Below, piece after piece: positions 10,160-22,786 of a stretch of 64,000 nt of DNA. The stretch lies in assembly GCA_031216445.1 (NCBI GenBank), contig CM062212.1:22652501-22716500 (forward strand), in the 5' to 3' direction. Both the position numbers and the translations under genes were made by a program. Origin of the DNA: Lateolabrax maculatus (lineage: Eukaryota; Chordata; Actinopteri; Acropomatiformes; Lateolabracidae). Within the stretch, counting starts at the first letter, position 1, and every line of letters starts with the position of its first letter. The notes beneath the pieces were generated by a model. It did not search any database and had not been told where the DNA came from. It saw only the letters and a program-made list of their open reading frames with translations.

Positions 10160-11432
10160 GACAGAGATTACAGAGACTGGAGCATTTGATTGGCGTCAAA
10201 GGACCCGCACTAAGCTGGTTTCAGTCGTATTTATCAGATAGATTTCAGTTTGTCCATGTAATTGATGAATCCTCCGTTCACACAGAAGTTAGTCACGGAG
10301 TTCCACAAGGTTCGGTGCTTGGACCACTTTTATTTACCTTGTATATGCTTCCTTTAGGCAATATTATTAAGAAACACTCCATAAACTTTCACTGCTGTGC
10401 AAATGATACTCAATTATACTTATCGATAAAGCTAGATGAAACCGGTAAATTAGCCAAGCTTCAGGCATGTATTAAGGACATAAAAGACTGGATGACCTGC
10501 AATTTTCTGCTGTTAAACTCAGACAAAACTATGTATAGATAAAGTTACTCTAGATGGCATTCCCCTGGCCTATAGCACCACTGTAAGGAATCTAGGAGTA
10601 ATCTCCTCCTCACTTACAAAGCTCTTATTGGTCAGGCACCATCATATCTTAAAGAGCTGATAGTACCATATTACCCCACTAGAGCACTACGCTCACAGAA
10701 TGCAGGGTTACTTGTGGTACATAAAGTCTCTAAAAGTAGAATGGGAGCCAGAGCCTTTAGTTATCAAGCTCCTCTTCTGTGGAATCAGCTCCCAATTTGG
10801 GTTCGGGAGGCAGACACCCTCTCTTCGTTTAAGAGTATGCTAAAAACGTTCCTTTTTGATAAAGCCTATAGTTAGGGCTGGCTCAGGTGAGTCCTGAACC
10901 ATCCCTTAGTTATGCTGTTATAGGCTTAGACTGCCGGGGGATCTCCTATGATGCACTGAGCTTCTCTCTCATCCTCTCCCTCTCTATCTGTATTCCTATC
11001 CCACTAATACACGTTACCAACTCCACTTCTTCCCGGTAGTTCCTGTGCTTTCTGTGCTTTTTCGCCTTCTCACTTTCTGCAGGCATTTCCGTCTCTGGAG
11101 CTATAGATTCTGGATCTGTGATTGCCGGCTGTCTACTGCCCCCATGTTCCTGCTCCACACTCACTGCTGCAGTTGTTATTATTATTAGTCGGATTTGTTG
11201 TCTGTCCTCCTGCTCTGTCTCCCCTCTCCCCCTCTCTCCTCCCCTTTCAACCCAACTTGGTCGATGCAGATGGCCGCCCACCCAGAGCCTGGTTCTGTTC
11301 GAGGTTTCTACCTGTTAAAAGTGTAAATAATATTTTAAAGTGTATGGTCTAGACCTACTCTATGTGAAATGTGTCTTGAGATAACTTTTGTTATGGTTTG
11401 GCGATATACAAATAAAATTGACTTGACTTGTT
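10160..11432 (+). pseudogene. L2-type LINE reverse transcriptase and 3' UTR
   Basis: The open frame 10186-10542 covers L2 reverse transcriptase: GVKGPALSWFQSYLSDRFQF, HGVPQGSVLGPLLFTLYMLP, and the catalytic box read as CCANDTQLYLS, where YADD is expected, so an active-site Asp is lost. Compared with the better copy at 36.2-37.6 kb, about 45 bp are missing near 10531 and about 300 bp near 10600. The coding end SFKSMLKTFLFDKAYS stops at 10873. The 3' UTR continues to 'aaataaaattgacttgactt' at about 11412-11431, the family's short tandem tail. Dead copy. Confidence 0.8.
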
Positions 11433-11464
11433 TAGTGTGTCTGACTTTCTTCAATATTACTGGG

Positions 11465-11540
11465 TGTCTTGTTAGTGGGCCAGCTGTGTGACAACACAGA
11501 GGCGCACTATTGTTATCCCCCATACTTATGATTAGTCATA
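11465..11540 (+). repeat. Family B repeat head fragment
   Basis: 'gtgggccagctgtgtgacaa' and 'gcgcactattgttatccc' match the head of the family B repeat at 46615-46740. The inverted repeat CTGTGT-gaca-ACACAG is preserved. It is inserted between two L2 pieces. Confidence 0.55.
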
Positions 11541-11549
11541 AGTACAACA

Positions 11550-12565
11550 TCAAATGCAGCAGTTAGTGTGGAGCATGAACATGGGGGCAGTAGACGTACA
11601 GTATCAATAAGTATAATTGAGAATCATCTGCATAGCAGTGAAAGTTTATGGAGTGTTTCCTAATGATATTGCCTGAAGGAAGCATATACAAGGTGAATAA
11701 AAGTGGTCCAAGCACTGATCCTTGTGGAACTCTGTGACTAACTTTTGTGTGCACGGAGGATTCATCATTTATACAAACAAATTTTTTCACTTTCACCAGT
11801 GCTGTCTCTGTGCTATGATGCTCTCTAAATCCTGACTGAAAATCCTAAAATAAACTATTGTTGTGTAGAAAGTCACATAACTGATTGACTACCGCTTTCT
11901 CAAGGATTTTGGAGGGAAAGGGAAGGTTAGATATAGGTGGATCAAGTGTAGGCTGGATCAAGTGTAGGCTTTTTATAAGAGGTTTAATTACAGCTACTTT
12001 AAATGTCTGTGGTACATAGCCTTTTGATAAAGACAGATTGGTCATGTCTAGTAAAGAAGTGCTAACTAAGGGTAGAACTTCTTTAAGCAGCATAGTTGGG
12101 ATGGGGTCTAAGAAGCAGGTTGTTGATTTAGACAAATAATTCATTGAAGTTAGTTGGTGAAGGTCAATTGGAGAAAAACAGTCTAAATATATATCTGGTT
12201 CTACAGCTGTTTCTAAGGTTCCTGTACTTGAAGATATATCTGAACTGGTTGAGGGCACAAGATTATTTTTTTCTCTAATAGTTAGAATTTTATCATCAAA
12301 GAAGCTCATGAAGTTATCACTACTGAGAGCTCTGGGAATACATGGTTCAACAGAGCTCTGACTCTGTGTCAGCCTGGCTACAGTGCTGAAAAGAAACCTG
12401 GGGTTGTTCTTATATTCCTTTATTAGTGAGGAGTAGTAGGCTCCTCTGGCATTATGGAGGGCTTTCCTGTAAATTCTATCTTGCCAAACTCAATGTGATT
12501 CCTCCAGTTTGGTGGAACGCCATTTCCTTTCTAATTTTCGTAATGTTTCTTTTTATTTGTGGGTT
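11550..12565 (-). pseudogene. L2-type LINE reverse transcriptase N-terminal half, minus strand
   Basis: On the minus strand this contains the spacer upstream of reverse transcriptase (KEYKNNPRFLFSTVARL near 12400), the frame at 12309-11845 (DPIPTMLLKEVLPLVSTSLL, GYVPQTFKVAVIKPL, PFPSKILEKAVVNQLCDFLH), and after a break the frame 11796-11563 (HRVPQGSVLGPLLFTLYMLP, then HCYADDSQLYL with an intact YADD). It stops abruptly at about 11600 inside the palm domain, has frameshifts, and lacks its 3' UTR. Together with the segments at 9252-11432 it forms a rearranged cluster of one LINE family in alternating orientations. Confidence 0.75.
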
Positions 12566-12589
12566 AAGGAGTTATATATATATATTGTG

Positions 12590-14221
12590 TATCATTGAAT
12601 GTGTCAGGCAGTGAAACAAAGATAGCACTGAACAACAGCAGCTTTCCGGGCTCAGCTGCAGTGGCTGTGCTCTGTACTATCCTGTCCATTATCATACAGG
12701 GTTTCACTGCTGCTGAGGTCAATAACCGTTCAGAACAAACAACTGTGTGTTATTACACTGCTTTACGAGTGGCTGTGAGCATTTGGCCGTGAAAAGTCCT
12801 GGTGTCAGCAAAAGTGAGAGTGCTGCAGCACAAGTCAAATTAAAATCTGTTTATGAGATCTGGCTTTCAAGCCTCAATTAGTTTTCTCTGACATTAATCA
12901 TGAAGGTCTGCCCTCTGGTAGTTTGTAGAAATCTTGTTTCCAAACAATTTTCTCAAATGGAATGTCAGAAATTTGGCACCTAACACCTAAATACTGGAAA
13001 TGGAAATTGTGATGGAAATTATAAATGTTGCAGGCTTTTTCAACTGCAGGAACTTAAAAAAAACACTCCACTCACTTAGTGGACGAGTTCCTAGAACTAA
13101 ATGTGGGCTCTGCTCAGGAGGTGATACTAAATTTATGTTCCTGCTACTTTCAGGGGTTGTCAGCAGTGCTGTTCATTGTGACTGGTCTAGAAGATGTGTC
13201 ATCACAATACAGCAAGTGTTGTCCACAACCAACAACAGTAACCACCATTTTACTGCTACATTTGTATGGACCAGGACAACCAATTCTTTAGAAGAGAAGA
13301 AGAAGAGTAGAGAACGATTGTTGGACAAATTGATGTGTCCTTGAGGAAGTCTTGTTTCTGAAAGAAATGTGAATAAAAGACACTCTAACCCCCAGACAGC
13401 AAGTAAACCTTAAAAGAAGAAACATGATAAAGCAAACCCAAAAAGTAAAAAGTGCTTTGCTGATCAATATCAACACCACTTGACTGTCCTACACATAATA
13501 TCCTTACCAAACACACAAAAGATAAGGTAGTGCGCCAGTAGGCTTTTCAATGGCATGTATCAGTGTGTCCAAGTTTGTAAAATACAATTAAACACAAGGG
13601 AAAAAACTCAAACCAAAGCCTAACTAGGTTCTGCAAGGTTTGGGTTATAGAAGGTCCCAGTTGTTACTGCTGGGGAAAAAGGCCAATAGAATCATGTTTG
13701 AATAATGCTGTATGCTACGTCAAAATGGGAAAAGCAGGATACAACTCCTGTTATTCTAATTTGGAGGCATTTGTCCATTATTCCAAAATGATTACCCCTG
13801 CTACTAGCTTAGTAGTGACACTAGGAAATGGAAAATAATCCAGAAGTATTTTTATTGCATTACATATTTATAGTGGTAAGTTAAATCCAATACAAACAAA
13901 AAGTGTAAACTTTTTTATCTCAAATTATAACATTAAGAGGCTTACAGCCATTTGGCCAGAAGTTTGATGACACTTGTGTAGTTCTTTTTATGTCAGAAAT
14001 TCCTGATATCTGACAACCGTTTTCTGAGTTGTCTCACAGTTTTTCCCCCTTGTTTCCCATTGCTCATAATTAAGATCTGTACATTATGACGTAAAAGGTG
14101 GCATAAGCACTGGCTCACTTTTCATTAAAAGTCACAACAGCAGTTGTACTGTACTAGATTGGACCTAAGATTTCCATTGTTATACTACCTGCTGTTATAC
14201 CTGTTGATGTGTTGGGCAAAA
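12590..14221. other. Intronic stretch without identifiable features
   Basis: No domain, RNA gene or repeat boundary that I can support. Short open frames at 12595-12792 and 13000-13344 have no recognisable homology. Confidence 0.35.
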
Positions 14222-14254
14222 GACAAAAAACAAAAAACAAAAAACAAAAAAAAC
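14222..14254 (+). repeat. A-rich (CAAAAAA)n run at left edge of array
   Basis: Five imperfect repeats of 'caaaaaa' lie immediately before the first array unit. They mark the left boundary of the array. Confidence 0.8.
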
Positions 14255-15706
14255 ATTAAAGCTGCAAGCAGCGATGATCGGGCCCTCGCTCCTGTGTGCA
14301 CGTCGGGGTGTGTCGAGGCCGCGGCCTTGTGACTGGACGCCCATCATGTGCGGAGCACACCGTGCAAATTTGATGTAAATCGGATGAAGATTGCCACATG
14401 AGGCTTACTTCCTGTTGCCAGTAGGTGGCGCAGTGACTATGATGCCTAATTGGTGTTCAGGTGGGTTCAGGCCGGGAGTCTGATCAAGCATGTGAAATTT
14501 GGAGCAGACAGGACCGTGTACTGTGATGTTACTGCAACTTCCTCTTTCATGGCGAGCAAAGTGTTGCCATGGCAACAGCGTTTGATGAAAGCTCACAATC
14601 TTCAGTATTTTGCATCATCAATGTTTAGAGTGTTTGTTTGCCAAATTTGAAGTGGATCGGGTTAACCTGCTAGGAGGACTACATCAAACTATACAACATG
14701 TTATTTCCTGTTGCCACTAGGTGGCGCTCTGACTATGTTTCAATATTGACACATAGATGTGTTCGGGGGGGACTCTTATGAAACATGAGAAGTTTGGGGC
14801 AGATTGGACAATGTACAGTGGAGTTAAAACAACTTCCTATTTTATGGCGAACCATCAAAAACGGACGCTCGCCATCGCCACGCCGTTAAAGTTTTGTGTA
14901 AAACCCGAGTATCATTTGATCACCAAGGTCGTAAGATGTCACTGACCAAATTTGATGACGTTCTGATTAATTTCGTAGGAGTAGTTTGTTAAAGTATAAA
15001 ACGTGTCATTTCCTGTTGCCACTAGGTGGCGCTCTGACGATGACTCAATATTGACATATAGATGTGTTCAAGGCGGGACTCTTATCAAACATGAGAAGTT
15101 TGGGGCGGATTGGAGAATGTACAGAGGAGATACAGCAACTTCCTGTTTTATGGCGAAGCATCGAAATTCTCCAGGCCGCCACGGCCACGCCGTTAAAGTT
15201 TTGCGGAGGAGCCGAGTATCGTTTGCTCACAAAGGCCTTTAGATGTCACAGACCAAATTTGAAGTTGTTCTGATTCATTGTCTAGGACTAGTTCGTTAAA
15301 ATATGACCCCCCCAAATAGCGGAAAACACACAAAATTATGACATTAAATTCAAAATGGCCGACTTCCTGTTGCGTTCAGATCATGTCACCAAGAGACTTT
15401 TCTGTGAGTCTTGGTATGTTACATGTACCTACCAAATTTCATGCGTGTAGGTCAAACCAATGCGAGGGGCTTAGTTTTAGCGACCCTGTAGGGAGCGCTA
15501 TAGAGCCATTTTTCTTCGCCCATATCCAAGACCATTAAAATATCAAATTTTTCGCCAGTTCTGAAGCATGTGCAAAGTTTCATGACTTTTCATGCATGTT
15601 AAGTCCCTCAAAAATGGAATTCATTTGGACAAAAAATAATAATAATAATAATAATAATTCCTTGCATTTCAATAGGGCTTCGCGCCAGTTTGGCGCTCGG
15701 GCCCTA
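14255..15706 (+). repeat. Array unit 1 (type A, one tail)
   Basis: Type A second sub-repeat ('atgaaacatgagaagtttgg', 'gtacagtggagttaaaac'). CTCF-like motifs start at 14418, 14714 and 15019. A head inverted repeat GCTGC-aa-GCAGC is at 14261-14272. Ends with (AAT)n at 15638-15659 and one hairpin tail. Confidence 0.85.
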
Positions 15707-17096
15707 ATTAAAGCTGCAAGCAGCGATGATCGGGCCCTCGCTCCCGTGTGCACGTCGGGGTGTGTCGAGGCCGCGGCCTTGTGACTGGATGCCGATCATG
15801 TGCGGAGCACACCGTGCAAATTTGATGTAAATCGGATGAAGATTGCCACATGAGGCTTACTTCCTGTTGCCAGTAGGTGGCGCAGTGACTATGATGCCTA
15901 ATTGGTGTTCAGGTGGGTTCAGGCCGGGAGTCTGATCAAGCATGTGAAATTTGGAGCAGACAGGACCGTGTACTGTGATGTTACTGCAACTTCCTCTTTC
16001 ATGGCGAGCAAAGTGTTGCCATGGCAACAGCGTTTGATGAAAGCTCACAATCTTCAGTATTTTGCATCATCAATGTTTAGAGTGTTTGTTTGCCAAATTT
16101 GAAGTGGATCGGGTTAACCTGCTAGGAGGACTACATCAAACTATACAACATGTTATTTCCTGTTGCCACTAGGTGGCGCTCTGACTATGTTTCAATATTG
16201 ACACATAGATGTGTTCAGGGGGGGACTCTTATGAAACATGAGAAGTTTGGGGCAGATTGGACAATGTACAGTGGAGTTAAAACAACTTCCTGTTTTATGG
16301 CGAACCATCAAAAACGGACGCTCGCCATCGCCACGCCGTTAAAGTTTTGTGTAAAACCCGAGTATCGTTTGATCACCAAGGTCGTAAGATGTCACTGACC
16401 AAATTTGATGACGTTCTGATTAATTTCGTAGGAGTAGTTTGTTAAAGTATAAAACGTGTCATTTCCTGTTGCCACTAGGTGGCGCTCTGACGATGACTCA
16501 ATATTGACATATAGATCTGTTCAAGGCGGGACTCTTATCAAACATGAGAAGTTTGGGGCGGATTGGAGAATGTACAGAGGAGATACAGCAACTTCCGGTT
16601 TTATGGCGAAGCATCGAAATTCTCCAGGCCGCCACGGCCACGCCGTTAAAGTTTTGCGGAGGAGCCGAGTATCGTTTGCTCACAAAGGCCTTTAGATGTC
16701 ACAGACCAAATTTGAAGTTGTTCTGATTCATTGTCTAGGACTAGTTCGTTAAAATATGACCCCCCCAAATAGCCGAAAACACACAAAATTATGACATTAA
16801 ATTCAAAATGGCCGACTTCCTGTTGCGTTCAGATCATGTCACCAAGAGACTTTTCTGTGAGTCTTGGTATGTTACATGTGCCTACCAAATTTCATGCGTG
16901 TAGGTCAAACCAATGTGAGGGGCTTAGTTTTAGCGATCTTGTAGGGGGCGCTATAGAGCCATTTTTCTTCGCCCATATCCAAGACCATTAAAATATCAAA
17001 TTTTTCGCCAGTTCTGAAGCACGTGCAAAGTTTCATGACTTTTCATGCATGTTAAGTCCCTCAAAAATGGAATTCATTTGGACAAAAAATAATAAT
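15707..17096 (+). repeat. Array unit 2 (type A, no tail)
   Basis: Type A. CTCF-like motifs start at 15870, 16166 and 16472. The fourth sub-repeat has 'gtagggggcgctatag', a further partial CTCF-like core. It ends in a short (AAT)n and runs straight into unit 3. Confidence 0.85.
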
Positions 17097-18555
17097 AATT
17101 AAAGCTGCAAGCAGCGATGATCGGGCCCTCGCTCCCGTGTGCACGTCGGGGTTTGTCGAGGCCGCGGCCTTGTGACTGGACGCCCATCATGTGCGGAGCA
17201 CACCGTGCAAATCTGATGTAAATCGGATGAAGACTGCCACATGAGGCTTACTTCCTGTTGCCAGTAGGTGGCGCAGTGACTATGATGCCTAATTGGTGTT
17301 CAGGTGGGTTCAGGCCGGGAGTCTGATCAAGCATGTGAAATTTGGAGCAGACAGGACAGTGTACTGTGATGTTACTGCAACTTCCTCTTTCATGGCGAGC
17401 AAAGTGTTGCCATGGCAACAGCGTTTGATGAAAGCTCACAATCTTCAGTATTTTGCATCATCAATGTTTAGAGTGTTTGCTTGCCAAATTTGAAGTGGAT
17501 CGGGTCAACCTGCTAGGAGGACTACATCAAACTATACAACATGTTATTTCCTGTTGCCACTTGGTGGCGCTCTGACTATGTTTCAATATTGACACATAGA
17601 TGTGTTCAGGGAGGGACTCTTATCAAACGTCAGAAGTTTGAGGCAGATTGGACAATGTATATAGGATCTACAGAAACTTCCTGTTTTATGGCGAACCATC
17701 AATAACGGACGCTCGCCATCGCCACGCCGTTGAAGTTTTGTGTAAAACCCGAGTATCGTTTGATCACCAAGGTCGTAAGATGTCACTGACCAAATTTGAT
17801 GACGTTCTGATTAATTTCGTAGGAGTAGTTTGTTAAAGTATAAAACGTGTCATTTCCTGTTGCCACTAGGTGGCGCTCTGACGATGACTCAATATTGACA
17901 TATAGATGTGTTCAGGGCGGGACTCTTATCAAACATGAGAAGTTTGGGGCGGATTGGAGAATGTACAGAGGAGATACAGCAACTTCCTGTTTTATGGCGA
18001 AGCATCGAAATTCTCCAGGCTGCCACGGCCACGCCGTTAAAGTTTTGCGGAGGAGCCGAGTATCGTTTGCTCACAAAGGCCTTTAGATGTCACAGACCAA
18101 ATTTGAAGTTGTTCTGATTCATTGTCTAGGACTAGTTCGTTAAAATATGACCCCCCCAAATAGCCGAAAACACACAAAATTATGACATTAAATTCAAAAT
18201 GGCCGACTTCCTGTTGCGTTCAGATCATGTCACCAAGAGACTTTTCTGTGAGTCTTGGTATGTTACATGTGTCTACCAAATTTCATGTGTGTAGGTCAAA
18301 CCAATGCGAGGGGCTTAATTTTAGCGACCCTGTAGGGAGCGCTATAGAGCCATTTTTCTTCGCCCATGTCCAAGACCATTAAAATATCAAATTTTTCGCC
18401 AGTTCTGAAGCATGTGCAAAGTTTCATGACTTTTCATGCATGTTAAGTCCCTCAAAAATGGAATTCATTTGGACAAAAAATAATAATAATAATAATAATA
18501 ATTCCTTGCATTTCAATAGGGCTTCGCGCCAGTTTGGCGCTCGGGCCCTAATAAT
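17097..18555 (+). repeat. Array unit 3 (type B, one tail)
   Basis: Type B second sub-repeat ('tatcaaacgtcagaagtttg', 'gtatataggatctacag'). Motifs start at 17261, 17557 (variant CCACTTGGTGGCGC) and 17863. It shares the private base 'cgttgaagttttg' with unit 7, suggesting block duplication or conversion. Confidence 0.85.
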
Positions 18556-20002
18556 AATTAAAGCTGCAAGCAGCGATGATCGGGCCCTCGCTCCCGTGTG
18601 CACGTCGGGGTGTGTTGAGGACGCGGCCTTGTGACTGGATGCCGATCATGTGCGGAGCACACCGTGCAAATCTGATGTAAATTGGATGAAGATTGCCACA
18701 TGAGGCTTACTTCCTGTTGCCAGTAGGTGGCGCAGTGACTATGATGCCTAATTGGTGTTCAGGTGGGTTCAGGCCGGGAGTCTGATCAAGCATGTGAAAT
18801 TTGGAGCAGACAGGACAGTGTACTGTGATGTTACTGCATCTTTCATGGCGAGCAAAGTGTTGCCATGGCAACAGCGTTTGATGAAAGCTCACAATCTTCA
18901 GTATTTTGCATCATCAATGTTTAGAGTGTTTGTTTGCCAAATTTGAAGTGGATCGGGTTAACCTGCTAGGAGGACTACATCAAACTATACAACATGTTAT
19001 TTCCTGTTGCCACTAGGTGGCGCTCTGAATATGTTTCAATATTGACACATAGATGTGTTCAGGGAGGGACTCTTATCAAACGTCAGAAGTTTGAGGCAGA
19101 TTGGACAATGTATATAGGATCTACAGAAACTTCCTGTTTTATGGCGAACCATCAATAACGGACGCTCGCCATCGCCACGCCGTTAAAGTTTTGTGTAAAA
19201 CCCGAGTATCATTTGATCACCAAGGTCGTAAGATGTCACTGACCAAATTTGATGACGTTCTGATTAATTTCGTAGGAGTAGTTTGTTAAAGTATAAAACG
19301 TGTCATTTCCTGTTGCCACTAGGTGGCGCTCTGACGATGACTCAATATTGACATATAGATGTGTTCAAGGCGGGACTCTTATCAAACATGAGAAGTTTGG
19401 GGCGGATTGGAGAATGTACAGAGGAGATACAGCAACTTCCTGTTTTATGGCGAAGCATCGAAATTCTCCAGGCCGCCACGGCCACGCCGTTAAAGTTTTG
19501 CGGAGGAGCCGAGTATCGTTTGCTCACAAAGGCCTTTAGATGTCACAGACCAAATTTGAAGTTGTTCTGATTCATTGTCTAGGACTAGTTCGTTAAAATA
19601 TGACCCCCCCAAATAGCGGAAAACACACAAAATTATGACATTAAATTCAAAATGGCCGACTTCCTGTTGCGTTCAGATCATGTCACCAAGAGACTTTTCT
19701 GTGAGTCTTGGTATGTTACATGTACCTACCAAATTTCATGCGTGTAGGTCAAACCAATGCGAGGGGCTTAGTTTTAGCGACCCTGTAGGGAGCGCTATAG
19801 AGCCATTTTTCTTCGCCCATATCCAAGACCATTAAAATATCAAATTTTTCGCCAGTTCTGAAGCATGTGCAAAGTTTCATGACTTTTCATGCATGTTAAG
19901 TCCCTCAAAAATGGAATTCATTTGGACAAAAAATAATAATAATAATAATAATAATTCCTTGCATTTCAATAGGGCTTCGCGCCAGTTTGGCGCTCGGGCC
20001 CT
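18556..20002 (+). repeat. Array unit 4 (type B, one tail)
   Basis: Type B. Motifs start at 18720, 19010 and 19316. A 6-bp deletion in the first sub-repeat ('ttactgcatctttcatgg' near 18830) is unique to this unit. Its last third is like unit 1 (shared 'aaatagcggaaaac'). Confidence 0.85.
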
Positions 20003-21392
20003 AATTAAAGCTGCAAGCAGCGATGATCGGGCCCTCGCTCCCGTGTGCACGTCGGGGTGTGTCGAGGCCGCGGCCTTGTGACTGGATGCCGATCATGTGT
20101 GGAGCACACCGTGCAAATTTGATGTAAATCGGATGAAGATTGCCACATGAGGCTTACTTCCTGTTGCCAGTAGGTGGCGCAGTGACTATGATGCCTAATT
20201 GGTGTTCAGGTGGGTTCAGGCCGGGAGTCTGATCAAGCATGTGAAATTTGGAGCAGACAGGACAGTGTACCGTGATGTTACTGCAACTTCCTCTTTCATG
20301 GCGAGCAAAGTGTTGCCATGGCAACAGCGTTTGATGAAAGCTCACGATCTTCAGTATTTTGCATCATCAATGTTTAGAGTGTTTGTTTGCCAAATTTGAA
20401 GTGGATCGGGTCAACCTGCTAGGAGGACTACATCAAACTATACAACATGTTATTTCCTGTTGCCACTAGGTGGCGCTCTGACTATGTTTCAATATTGACA
20501 CATATATGTGTTCGGGGGGGACTCTTATGAAACATGAGAAGTTTGGGGCAGATTGGACAATGTACAGTGGAGTTAAAACAACTTCCTGTTTTATGGCGAT
20601 CCATCAAAAACGGACGCTCGCCATCGCCACGCCGTTAAAGTTTTGTGTAAAACCCGAGTATCGTTTGTTCACCAAGGTCGTAAGATGTCACTGACCAAAT
20701 TTGATGACGTTCTGATTAATTTCGTAGGAGTAGTTTGTTAAAGTATAAAACGTGTCATTTCCTGTTGCCACTAGGTGGCGCTCTGACGATGACTCAATAT
20801 TGACATATAGATGTGTTCAGGGCGGGACTCTTATCAAACATGAGAAGTTTGGGGCGGATTGGAGAATGTACAGAGGAGATACAGCAACTTCCTGTTTTAT
20901 GGCGAAGCATCGAAATTCTCCACGCCGCCACGGCCACGCCGTTAAAGTTTTGCGGAGGAGCCGAGTATCGTTTGCTCACAAAGGCCTTTAGATGTCACAG
21001 ACCAAATTTGAAGTTGTTCTGATTCATTGTCTAGGACTAGTTCGTTAAAATACGATCCCCCCAAATAGCCGAAAACACACAAAATTATGACATTAAATTC
21101 AAAATGGCCGACTTCCTGTTGCGTTCAGATCATGTCACCAAGAGACTTTTCTGTGAGTCTTGGTGTGTTACATGTGCCTACCAAATTTCATGCGTGTAGG
21201 TCAAACCAATGCGAGGGGCTTAATTTTAGCGACCCTGTAGGGAGCGCTATAGAGCCATTTTTCTTCGCCCATGTCCAAGACCATTAAAATATCAAATTTT
21301 TCGCCAGTTCTGAAGCATGTGCAAAGTTTCATGACTTTTCATGCATGTTAAGTCCCTCAAAAATGGAATTCATTTGGACAAAAAATAATAAT
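20003..21392 (+). repeat. Array unit 5 (type A, no tail)
   Basis: Type A. Motifs start at 20167, 20463 and 20768. The 3' part has 'cttaattttagcgaccctg', shared with units 3 and 7. It ends in a short (AAT)n without tail. Confidence 0.85.
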
Positions 21393-22786
21393 AATTAAAG
21401 CTGCAAGCAGCGATGATCGGGCCCTCGCTCCCGTGTGCACGTCGGGGTTTGTCGAGGCCGCGGCCTTGTGACTGGACGCCCATCCTGTGCGGATCACACC
21501 GTGCAAATTTGATGTAAATCGGATGAAGATTGCCACATGAGGCTTACTTCCTGTTGCCAGTAGGTGGCGCAGTGACTATGATGCCTAATTGGTGTTCAGG
21601 TGGGTTCAGGCCGGGAGTCTGATCAAGCATGTGAAATTTGGAGCAGACAGGACAGTGTACTGTGATGTTACTGCAACTTCCTCTTTCATGGCGAGCAAAG
21701 TGTTGCCATGGCAACAGCGTTTGATGAAAGCTCACAATCTTCAGTATTTTGCATCATCAATGTTTAGAGTGTTTGTTTGCCAAATTTGAAGTGGATCGGG
21801 TCAACCTGCTAGGAGGACTACATCAAACTATACAACATGTTATTTCCTGTTGCCACTAGGTGGCGCTCTGACTATGTTTCAATATTGACACATAGATGTG
21901 TTCAGGGAGGGAAACTTATCAAACTTGAGAAGTTTGAGGCAGATTGGACAATGTATATAGGATCTACAGAAACTTCCTGTTTTATGGCGAACCATCAAAA
22001 ACGGACGCTCGCCATCGCCACGCCGTTAAAGTTTTGTGTAAAACCCGAGTATCGTTTGATCACCAAGGTCGTAAGATGTCACTGACCAAATTTGATGACG
22101 TTCTGATTAATTTCGTAGGAGTAGTTTGTTAAAGTATAAAACGTGTCATTTCCTGTTGCCACTAGGTGGCGCTCTGACGATGACTCAATATCAACATATA
22201 GATCTGTTCAAGGCGGGACTCTTATCAAACATAAGAAGTTTGGGGCGGATTGGAGAATGTACAGAGGAGATACAGCAACTTCCTGTTTTATGGCGAAGCA
22301 TCGAAATTCTCCAGGCCGCCACAGCCACGCCGTTAAAGTTTTGCGGAGGAGCCGAGTATCGTTTGCTCACAAAGGCCTTGAGATGTCACAGACCAAATTT
22401 GAAGTTGTTCTGATTCATTGTCTAGGACTAGTTCGTTAAAATATGACCCCCCCAAATAGCCGAAAACACACAAAATTATGACATTAAATTCAAAATGGCC
22501 GACTTCCTGTTGCGTTCAGATCATGTCACCAAGAGACTTTTCTGTGAGTCTTGGTATGTTACATGTGCCTACCAAATTTCATGTGTGTAGGTCAAACCAA
22601 TGCGAGGGGCTTAGTTTTAGCGACCTTGTAGGGGGCGCTATAGAGCCATTTTTCTTCGCCCATATCCAAGACCATTAAAATATCAAATTTTTCGCCAGTT
22701 CTGAAGCATGTGCAAAGTTTCATGACTTTTCATGCATGTTAAGTCCCTCAAAAATGGAATTCATTTGGACAAAAAATAATAATAAT
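21393..22786 (+). repeat. Array unit 6 (type B variant, no tail)
   Basis: The second sub-repeat is a distinct B-like form ('gggaaacttatcaaacttga'). Motifs start at 21557, 21853 and 22159. It has a short (AAT)n end and no tail. Confidence 0.85.
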
